This document shows, piece by piece, positions 1 through 4,941 of a DNA stretch of 19,554 nucleotides. Position numbers and translations under genes: made by a program. The notes beneath the pieces were generated by a model, which saw only the letters and a list, made by a program, of their open reading frames with translations, did no database searches and was not told the origin of the DNA. The stretch lies in the NCBI GenBank assembly GCA_938023705.1, contig CALJDJ010000084.1:1-19554 (forward strand). Direction: 5' to 3'. The first letter of the stretch is position 1, and each line of letters starts with the position of its first letter. This DNA comes from an uncultured Collinsella sp. GTDB lineage: Bacteria > Actinomycetota > Coriobacteriia > Coriobacteriales > Coriobacteriaceae.

Positions 1-248
1 TTACGCTCGCCCAGATGGACCTGCGTCTGCGCCACGAGGGCGAAATCCTGGGGTACCGCCAGCATGGCGGAGTGACCCTGCGCTTTGTCGACCTGGATGC
101 CGACGAGGAGCTGATCGAGTGGGCCCATTTGGACGCAGTCGAGCTCTTGCGGTATGCTTGCAACCTTGACTCCGTGGCGACGCGTCCCCTGCGCGATGCG
201 GTCGCCATGCGATATCGACATATTTTTAAGGAGGTCAGCGGAGGATGA
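1..248 (+). CDS. recG: ATP-dependent DNA helicase RecG, C-terminal fragment (5' end outside window)
   Basis: The window opens inside this gene; only the last ~81 codons are present, in the frame that starts at base 3. RecG is a superfamily 2 helicase that remodels stalled replication forks and Holliday junctions. The visible part reads LAQMDLRLRHEGEILGYRQ, which matches the conserved end of RecG helicase domains (typically DLxLRGxGExxGxRQSG). After it comes the usual short C-terminal region rich in acidic and leucine residues. The usual QSG reads QHG here. Its stop TGA overlaps the ATG of rsmD (ATGA), so the two are probably translationally coupled. The recG-rsmD-coaD order is common in Gram-positive bacteria and supports the call. 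The helicase motifs themselves lie outside the window. Confidence 0.85.
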   Translation, partial: TLAQMDLRLRHEGEILGYRQHGGVTLRFVDLDADEELIEWAHLDAVELLRYACNLDSVATRPLRDAVAMRYRHIFKEVSGG

Positions 249-874
249 GAATCATCGGCGGCGAATGGCGCGGTCGTAAGATCGAGGAGCCCCGTGGTCG
301 CGATGTCACCCGCCCCACGACCGATCGTGTGCGCGAGGCATGCGCATCTATGGTCATGTCGGCATTCGACTTCGATCTGGACGAGGTCCGCGTGCTGGAC
401 GCCTTTGGCGGCTCCGGCGCCTTAGGGTTAGAGATGCTCTCACGTGGTGCCCGCTCGCTCACGACGTTCGAGATCGATCGGAATGCCGCGCGGCTCATTA
501 CCAAGAATATCGAGTCGCTCTGCCGTGACCGTGCGCGTTGGCGCGTGGTAACGGGCGACATGCTGGCGAGCGCCTCGCGCGGTCGTGTGCCGGGCGGCCC
601 CTTTGATCTGGTCCTGCTCGACCCGCCCTATGCTTTTGGTGCCGAGCCGGTCGAGGAACTGCTGCAGAACCTGGCTCAGCAGGGTCTGCTTGCACCTGGC
701 GCTTATGCCCTGTTTGAGCATGCCGCCGCCGATGCGGGCGCGCATCCGGCAGGCTTTGAGATCGTGCGCGAGAAGCGCTACGGCATTACCTCGGTCGACC
801 TGCTTCGTTGGGTCGGCAACGGCGAGGATGATGGTATCGATAGCGACGCACCCACGGAGGACGCCCATGAATGA
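245..874 (+). CDS. rsmD: 16S rRNA (guanine(966)-N(2))-methyltransferase RsmD
   Basis: A SAM-dependent Rossmann-fold methyltransferase that methylates N2 of G966 in 16S rRNA during 30S assembly. The 209-residue protein opens with MRIIGGEWRGRKI, the typical RsmD start, followed by the conserved RPTTDRVREA stretch (residues 23-32). The SAM-binding motif I is LDAFGGSGALGLE at about 51-63 and the catalytic DPPY motif is at 126-129. The last ~18 residues are an acidic extension that is unlikely to be catalytic. The start ATG overlaps the recG stop by four bases, with an AAGGAGG Shine-Dalgarno about 9 bases upstream. The 3' end overlaps the coaD start by 8 bases. The rsmD-coaD pairing is widespread, although the two pathways are not obviously linked. 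Confidence 0.95.
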   Translation: MRIIGGEWRGRKIEEPRGRDVTRPTTDRVREACASMVMSAFDFDLDEVRVLDAFGGSGALGLEMLSRGARSLTTFEIDRNAARLITKNIESLCRDRARWRVVTGDMLASASRGRVPGGPFDLVLLDPPYAFGAEPVEELLQNLAQQGLLAPGAYALFEHAAADAGAHPAGFEIVREKRYGITSVDLLRWVGNGEDDGIDSDAPTEDAHE

Positions 875-1364
875 CACTATCAACCGCGTGATTGTCCCGG
901 GCACCTTCGATCCCATCACATTTGGCCATATCGACGTCATCCGCCGTGCCCGCCGCATCTTTCCCAGCGTGATCGTCGCTGTTGCCGAGTCGCAGGGTAA
1001 AAACGGTGTGGGCACCACGTTTATGCTCGATGAGCGCGTGGCGCTGGCTCGCGAGGCGCTCGGTGATATCGACGGCGTCGAGGTCCTGCCCTTTACCGGC
1101 CTCTTGGTCGACTTCGCTCGCGAGCAGGGGGCGGGGGCCGTTGTCAAGGGCCTGCGCGCCATGACCGACTTTGAGTACGAGCTGCAGCAGGCAGACCTCA
1201 ACTATCGCTTGGATAACGAGCTGGAGTCCATCTTTGTCATGAGTGCGCCGCAGTACGGCTATATCTCGAGTTCGGTCGTTCGCCAGATCGCCTCGCTCGG
1301 CAGCGATGTATCGACGTTTGTCCCGCCCAACGTGGTCGAAGCGCTCAGACATCGCTTTTCGTGA
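867..1364 (+). CDS. coaD: Phosphopantetheine adenylyltransferase CoaD
   Basis: Transfers AMP from ATP to 4'-phosphopantetheine to make dephospho-CoA, the penultimate step of CoA synthesis. The 165-residue length is standard for bacterial CoaD. Residues 11-21 read PGTFDPITFGH, with the TxGH nucleotidyltransferase motif at 18-21. Residues 133-139 are ISSSVVR, the second ATP-binding signature. The KGLRAMTDFEYE stretch (94-105) matches the pantetheine-site region. I chose the ATG at 867 because GGAGG lies 6 bases upstream and the protein then begins MNDTINRVIVPGTFDP, a normal CoaD N terminus; longer in-frame forms would run into rsmD. It overlaps rsmD by 8 bases. Confidence 0.96.
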   Translation: MNDTINRVIVPGTFDPITFGHIDVIRRARRIFPSVIVAVAESQGKNGVGTTFMLDERVALAREALGDIDGVEVLPFTGLLVDFAREQGAGAVVKGLRAMTDFEYELQQADLNYRLDNELESIFVMSAPQYGYISSSVVRQIASLGSDVSTFVPPNVVEALRHRFS

Positions 1365-1386
1365 CGTTTTTTATTGCCTGGTGGCA

Positions 1387-1397
1387 TGTGGTAAACT
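1387..1397 (+). promoter_or_regulatory. Candidate extended -10 promoter for the coiled-coil/DUF177 genes
   Basis: TGTGGTAAACT contains a TGn element followed by TAAACT at 1392-1397. It sits in the short gap after coaD and about 36 bases before the next start codon. No convincing -35 hexamer lies 16-18 bases upstream, which is usual for extended -10 promoters. The same first eight bases recur at the rpmF promoter candidate. The call rests on sequence pattern only. Confidence 0.45.
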
Positions 1398-1432
1398 AGC
1401 ACGATGATATGTTACCTATGAAAGGAGACCGG

Positions 1433-1930
1433 ATGCCGGGCGAGAATTTTCCTGGCGATAGGATCGTCAGCTTGGTCGATGAGCTCGAAGGGCTGATCGA
1501 GGAAGCCAAGCCGCCTTTCGGCAAGAACGCTCAGTTCAAGGTCATCGACGCCGACGTGTTCTTCAACATCCTCGACGAGATCCGCATGAGCTATCCCGAG
1601 GAGTGGCAGAAGTCCCGCCGTATCCTTAAGGAGCGCGAGGAGCTTATGGCTTCCGCCGCCGCTCAGGCCGATTCCATCATCGCCGACGCTCAGCAGCAGG
1701 CCCTCACCATTGCCGGTGAGCAGGAGATCGTCCGCTTGGCACAGCAGCAGGCCGACGACATCCGCGATCGTGCCCAGCAGTACGAGCGCGAGACGCGTTA
1801 TGCTGCCGAGGACTACGCAGAGCAGGTCTTTACGCACCTGGAGGAGAACCTCAAGAGCCTGACCGGCACCGTTACCCGTTGCCGTCAGCAGCTCAACGAG
1901 GGTGCCGCCCAACAGAATGGTCAGTGGTAA
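1433..1930 (+). CDS. DivIVA/SepIVA-like coiled-coil protein
   Basis: A 165-residue soluble protein with no signal peptide or membrane segment. Residues ~9-60 form a compact N-terminal region (RIVSLVDELEGLIEEA, then VIDADVFFNILDEIRMSYPEEW). A long Ala/Gln/Glu-rich coiled coil covers about 60-135 (AAAQADSIIADAQQQALTIA), and a short C-terminal helix reads LEENLKSLTGTVTRCRQQL. This layout resembles a shortened mycobacterial SepIVA, a DivIVA-domain septation and cell-envelope factor. The neighbours agree: in mycobacteria sepIVA also sits beside DUF177, rnc, smc and ftsY. The ATG at 1433 follows AAAGGAGA by about 5 bases. Automated annotation may call it an ATPase or V-type ATP synthase subunit because of the coiled coil, but I see no nucleotide-binding motif. 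A role in division or septal growth is inference. Confidence 0.7.
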   Translation: MPGENFPGDRIVSLVDELEGLIEEAKPPFGKNAQFKVIDADVFFNILDEIRMSYPEEWQKSRRILKEREELMASAAAQADSIIADAQQQALTIAGEQEIVRLAQQQADDIRDRAQQYERETRYAAEDYAEQVFTHLEENLKSLTGTVTRCRQQLNEGAAQQNGQW

Positions 1931-2484
1931 TGGCTGATTTCCCGAGCGTTACCGTCGATCTTTCCGAGCAGCTCGAGTTTCCTGGTGATTCGTATCCGCT
2001 GACCGGTAAGGTCGACGTCGCCACCTACATGGTGGGCGAGAAGGAGTACCAGCTACAGGGCGGTATCGACTACGACGTTGTCTTTACCAATGCCGGTACC
2101 GGTGTCTTGCTCACGGGCATGGTCCGCGCGCACGCCACCGGCGAGTGCGACCGTTGCTTGGAGCCTGCCTCGTTTGATATCGCCGGCGAGATCGAGGAGT
2201 TCTACCTCTTTGAGGAGCCTGAGGATCCCGAGGCCTACGAGGACGGCTACGAGCTCCTGGGTGAGGACCGCATCGTCGATCTGGGTGAGCCCATCAATGA
2301 CGCGGTCGTTATGGACACGCCGTTTGTGGTGCTCTGCAAGCCCGATTGCCGCGGTCTGTGTCCCACTTGCGGTTGCAATCTCAACGTCGAGCAATGCGAT
2401 TGCGCCGCCCAGGCAGAGGCAGAATGGGCCGCTGCCACGGAAAATCCATTTGCAGCATTGAAGAATCTCAAGCTCGATGAGTAA
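1930..2484 (+). CDS. yceD: DUF177 (YceD) family large-subunit rRNA accumulation protein
   Basis: A 184-residue protein of the DUF177/YceD family, which is needed for normal 23S rRNA accumulation. It commonly precedes rpmF, as here. The N-terminal half is beta-rich and holds the conserved GECDRCLEP motif (about residues 74-82). An acidic segment EEPEDPEAYEDGYELL follows. The C-terminal half carries a cysteine cluster, CKPDCRGLCPTCGCNLNVEQ, then CDC, which could bind zinc. The ATG overlaps the stop of the preceding gene (TAATG), so translation is probably coupled. Longer in-frame starts would overlap the upstream gene heavily and lack a better ribosome binding site. Molecular function beyond ribosome biogenesis is not established from sequence. 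Confidence 0.88.
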   Translation: MADFPSVTVDLSEQLEFPGDSYPLTGKVDVATYMVGEKEYQLQGGIDYDVVFTNAGTGVLLTGMVRAHATGECDRCLEPASFDIAGEIEEFYLFEEPEDPEAYEDGYELLGEDRIVDLGEPINDAVVMDTPFVVLCKPDCRGLCPTCGCNLNVEQCDCAAQAEAEWAAATENPFAALKNLKLDE

Positions 2485-2487
2485 AAC

Positions 2488-2498
2488 TGTGGTAATAT
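2488..2498 (+). promoter_or_regulatory. Candidate extended -10 promoter for rpmF
   Basis: TGTGGTAATAT, with TG at 2490-2491 and TAATAT at 2493-2498, begins four bases after the DUF177 stop codon and about 50 bases before rpmF. It closely resembles the candidate at 1387-1397. The spacing leaves a normal 5' leader. No clear -35 hexamer is visible. Confidence 0.45.
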
Positions 2499-2548
2499 CG
2501 CTACTTGCGCGTAATCGCCACACTGGATAGTTCATAAGGAAGGTCACT

Positions 2549-2728
2549 ATGCCCGTACCTAAACAAAAGCAGGGTCGTATCCGCACTCACACCCGTCGTT
2601 CCGCCAACATGAAGATCTCGGCTGCGGCTCAGTCCACGTGCCCCCGTTGCGGCGCTGTTAAGCTTCCGCACCACGTGTGCCCCAGCTGCGGTTTCTACAA
2701 GGACCGCGAGGTTATCGTTACCGAATAA
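2549..2728 (+). CDS. rpmF: 50S ribosomal protein L32 (zinc-binding form)
   Basis: A 59-residue open reading frame beginning MPVPKQKQGRIRTHTRR, the signature N terminus of bacterial L32, a late-assembling protein of the large ribosomal subunit. Two CxxC pairs are present, CPRC at 31-34 and CPSC at 44-47, which together form the zinc ribbon of the C+ type. Bacteria that swap ribosomal paralogues under zinc starvation also carry a cysteine-free copy; none is visible here. AAGGAAGG lies about 5 bases before the ATG. The DUF177-rpmF-plsX order is the classical arrangement linking ribosome assembly to phospholipid synthesis. Confidence 0.97.
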   Translation: MPVPKQKQGRIRTHTRRSANMKISAAAQSTCPRCGAVKLPHHVCPSCGFYKDREVIVTE

Positions 2729-2731
2729 CGG

Positions 2732-2737
2732 TATACT
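2732..2737 (+). promoter_or_regulatory. Possible -10 box (TATACT) between rpmF and plsX
   Basis: GGTATACTCTGG directly follows the rpmF stop and contains a good -10 hexamer, TATACT. If used, the transcript would begin near 2744 and would read through the hairpin at 2769-2795 before plsX. It could instead be chance. No strong -35 is seen. Confidence 0.3.
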
Positions 2738-2768
2738 CTGGATGCGATGCCGTTCCAAATGGAACCAC

Positions 2769-2799
2769 AATGGCCGGCTCAATGAGTCGGCCATTTTTG
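2769..2799 (+). terminator. Rho-independent terminator after rpmF
   Basis: AATGGCCGGCTC (2769-2780) pairs with GAGTCGGCCATT (2784-2795), a 12-bp stem with one G-T pair and a three-base loop. Its right arm ends in the T run at 2794-2798. It ends the rpmF transcript about 40 bases downstream of the stop. It also lies only ~20 bases before plsX, so plsX expression must come from readthrough or from an initiation point not clearly visible. A small hairpin, GTTCC-AAAT-GGAAC, lies just upstream at 2752-2765. Confidence 0.8.
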
Positions 2800-2815
2800 T
2801 ATAAGGAGCATGTAT

Positions 2816-3835
2816 ATGAGTAACGTTCGCGTTTGTGTAGACGTTGTGGGCGGAGACGAGAAACCTCAGGTTGTTCTCGATGGTATCGAGGCTGCGCTTG
2901 CCGCCGATCCCGATATCGAGGTCTTGGCAGCTGGCCCCGCTGAAATCGTCAATCCCTTTGCTGCTTCCCATGCACGTGTTGAGGCTCTTGAGGCACCCGA
3001 CGTTATCGCCATGGATGACGATCCCATTCGCGCCGTGATGACCAAGCGCAAGTCCTCGATCGTGCTTGCCTGCCGCGCCATCAAAAAGGGCAACGCGGAC
3101 GCGTTTTTCTCCGCCGGCTCCACCGGCGCCATGACCGCTGCCGCGACCGCCTACGTCACACCGTTTAGATATATGGCCGAAGGCAAGAAGCAGCCGGTGC
3201 GCCCCTGTTTGACCAATGCGCTGCCCAATCGTGCCGGCGGCCTGACGGTGCTGTGCGACATGGGCGCCAACCCCGATGTCGAGGTGGACGACATGGTGCG
3301 TTTTGCCCAGATGGGTAGCGCTTATGCCCGCGTTGTCCTGGGCATCGAGCATCCTCGCGTGGGCTTGCTTGCCAATGGCACCGAGGACGAGAAGGGCTCC
3401 AACTTTACCAAGGCCTGCTTCCCGGCCATGAAAGCCGCCGTTCCCGGCTTTGTGGGTAACTGCGAAGGCACCGATCTTACGTCGGGCAATTTTGACGTCG
3501 TGGTCGCCGACGGCATGTCGGGCAACATTGCGCTCAAGGCCACCGAGGGCGCTGCCAAGTTTTTGTTGCAGGAGCTCAAGGGCGTCTTTATGTCTTCGCT
3601 TGGCACCAAGATCGCCGCGCTGCTCATTAAAAAGCAGATGCGTGAGATAAAGGCCAAGCTCTCTGGCGACGCCAAGGGCGGCGCGATTCTTTTGGGCCTG
3701 CGCGGCGTGGTTCTGATCGGCCATGGCGCCACCTCGGTCGAAGCTGTTAAAAACGGTACGCTTGCGGCGGCCGAAGCCGTGCGCGCCGGGCTGGTCGAGA
3801 ATGTCGCCAACTCCATGGACGGCATCGTTTTGTAA
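2816..3835 (+). CDS. plsX: Phosphate acyltransferase PlsX
   Basis: Converts acyl-ACP and phosphate to acyl-phosphate, the donor used by PlsY to start phospholipid synthesis; it is a peripheral membrane enzyme. The 339-residue protein begins MSNVRVCVDVVGGDEKPQVV, matching the PlsX start (usually VDAMGGDxxP). SAGSTGAMTAAATAYV, VLCDMGANPDVE, GLLANGTEDEKGS, FVGNCEGTDL and VVADGMSGNIALKATEGAAKF are all recognisable PlsX blocks. An ATG two codons upstream (2810) is nearly touching the AAGGAG ribosome binding site, whereas the ATG at 2816 has a 7-base spacer and is preferred. The gene lies between rpmF and acpP, its usual place. The N-terminal AMGGD is altered to VVGGD here. Confidence 0.95.
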   Translation: MSNVRVCVDVVGGDEKPQVVLDGIEAALAADPDIEVLAAGPAEIVNPFAASHARVEALEAPDVIAMDDDPIRAVMTKRKSSIVLACRAIKKGNADAFFSAGSTGAMTAAATAYVTPFRYMAEGKKQPVRPCLTNALPNRAGGLTVLCDMGANPDVEVDDMVRFAQMGSAYARVVLGIEHPRVGLLANGTEDEKGSNFTKACFPAMKAAVPGFVGNCEGTDLTSGNFDVVVADGMSGNIALKATEGAAKFLLQELKGVFMSSLGTKIAALLIKKQMREIKAKLSGDAKGGAILLGLRGVVLIGHGATSVEAVKNGTLAAAEAVRAGLVENVANSMDGIVL

Positions 3836-3882
3836 GAGCGAGTTAGAGCGCTGTTATGTGCCTCGCGGCCTGCTTCGTGGGG

Positions 3883-3888
3883 TAGAAT
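3883..3888 (+). promoter_or_regulatory. Possible -10 box (TAGAAT) upstream of acpP
   Basis: GTGGGGTAGAATC lies in the 124-bp gap between plsX and acpP. A transcript from it would begin near 3895, just before the palindrome at 3903-3922, and would carry a leader of roughly 65 bases into acpP. No strong -35 was found, so this is a pattern-based candidate only. Confidence 0.35.
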
Positions 3889-3902
3889 CAGAACCGTGTC
3901 TT

Positions 3903-3930
3903 GGTACCGCCCGGGCGGTACCATTCTTTT
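3903..3930 (+). terminator. Perfect GC-rich palindrome upstream of acpP: terminator/attenuator or operator
   Basis: GGTACCGCCCGGGCGGTACC (3903-3922) is a perfect 20-base palindrome followed by ATTCTTTT. As RNA it folds into a strong hairpin with a short T-rich tail. That would suit a terminator for plsX or an attenuator for a transcript starting near 3895. As DNA it could equally be a repressor-binding site just downstream of the candidate -10 box. The sequence alone does not decide between these. Confidence 0.55.
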
Positions 3931-3959
3931 GGTATTCATGCACTATGAGAGGAAGCGCT

Positions 3960-4202
3960 ATGGACCGCTCCGAAATCTTCGACAAGATCGCCGAGGTCGC
4001 TGCTGACGTTCTGGGCGTCGATGTTGCCGAAATTAGCGATGAGACCACCTTTGACGATCTCGATGCCAACTCGCTCGAGCGCCTGCAGCTGGTTACGGCT
4101 ATCGAGGACGAGTTCAACCTCGAGATCGATGACGAGACTCTGCTCTCGCTCAACTCTGTCGCCGACGCCGTCGACGCGATTGAAAACGCCAGGGAGGCCT
4201 AG
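3960..4202 (+). CDS. acpP: Acyl carrier protein
   Basis: An 80-residue, strongly acidic four-helix protein that carries acyl chains on a 4'-phosphopantetheine arm. The attachment serine is Ser38 in DANSLERLQLV. The usual DSL signature is NSL here, and the following VEL is LQL, so two acidic residues of the recognition helix are neutral. The rest is typical: a helix I of KIAEVAADVLGV, then EDEFNLEIDDE. GAGAGGA lies about 7 bases before the ATG. The gene sits between plsX and rnc, the conventional position for the housekeeping fatty-acid ACP, and no second ACP is visible nearby. Upstream in-frame codons have no ribosome binding site and would cross the palindrome at 3903. Confidence 0.93.
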   Translation: MDRSEIFDKIAEVAADVLGVDVAEISDETTFDDLDANSLERLQLVTAIEDEFNLEIDDETLLSLNSVADAVDAIENAREA

Positions 4203-4205
4203 GTC

Positions 4206-4931
4206 TTGGCTTTGTCTGAACGACTTACGCGTGCCCAGGAAATTCTGGGCCACGAGTTCAATAATAAGGTGCTTCTGCGCGCGGCGCTTACGCATCCCTC
4301 GGCAGTCGAGGGCCAGCCGGTTTCTGCCAGCTATGAGCGCCTTGAGTTCTTGGGCGATTCCATTTTGGGCGCCGTCGTCGCCCGTTCGCTCTTTGAGTCC
4401 TATCCCGAGTTTGACGAGGGCAAGCTCACGCGCCTGAAGGTGTCGCTTGTCTCGGGCGCTACGCTATCCGAGGTGTCGCATGAGCTGGGCATCGACGACA
4501 TCATCATCTTTGGTGCCTCCGAGACCGGTACCGGCGCGCGCGGCCTGCACTCGGCGCTCGAGAACGTCTACGAGTCGCTCGTGGGTGCGCTGTACCTGGA
4601 CGCCGGCTGGGATGCCGCAGCGGAGTTTATCCACCGTACGCTTAAGCCGCATTTGGCTTCCGAGCGTGCCGAGCACCCCGCGAACCCCAAATCGTTCTTG
4701 CAGGAGTGCGTGCAAGCCGACGGTCACGAACCCCCGGCGTATAAGCTCGTTGGCTCCGAGGGCCCGGCGCATGCGCCCACCTTTACCGCCGTGGTGTTGA
4801 TCGATGGTATTCGCCAGGGTCGCGGCTCCGGCTCCTCAAAGAAGGAAGCCGAGGGAGCCGCTGCACTCGAGGCACTTGACCGCATGGGCTACACCACCAA
4901 CGGCGTGATTCTCAACAAGAAGCCTGTTTAA
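4206..4931 (+). CDS. rnc: Ribonuclease III (TTG start)
   Basis: A double-strand-specific endoribonuclease for rRNA and mRNA processing. It has 241 residues. The N-terminal nuclease domain carries the signature ERLEFLGDSIL (44-54), with Glu44, Glu47 and Asp51 in the metal site. The C-terminal dsRNA-binding domain, from about 162, ends with the SSKKEAEGAAALEAL helix. In the second catalytic block, ALENVYESLVGALYLD, the position equivalent to E. coli Asp114 is Asn120, while the catalytic Glu117 equivalent is kept as Glu123. The TTG at 4206 is chosen because AGGGAGG ends 8 bases upstream; a TTG two codons later is the alternative. The gene follows acpP directly and is 10 bases from smc. Confidence 0.95.
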   Translation: MALSERLTRAQEILGHEFNNKVLLRAALTHPSAVEGQPVSASYERLEFLGDSILGAVVARSLFESYPEFDEGKLTRLKVSLVSGATLSEVSHELGIDDIIIFGASETGTGARGLHSALENVYESLVGALYLDAGWDAAAEFIHRTLKPHLASERAEHPANPKSFLQECVQADGHEPPAYKLVGSEGPAHAPTFTAVVLIDGIRQGRGSGSSKKEAEGAAALEALDRMGYTTNGVILNKKPV

Positions 4932-4941
4932 GCGAGGAACC

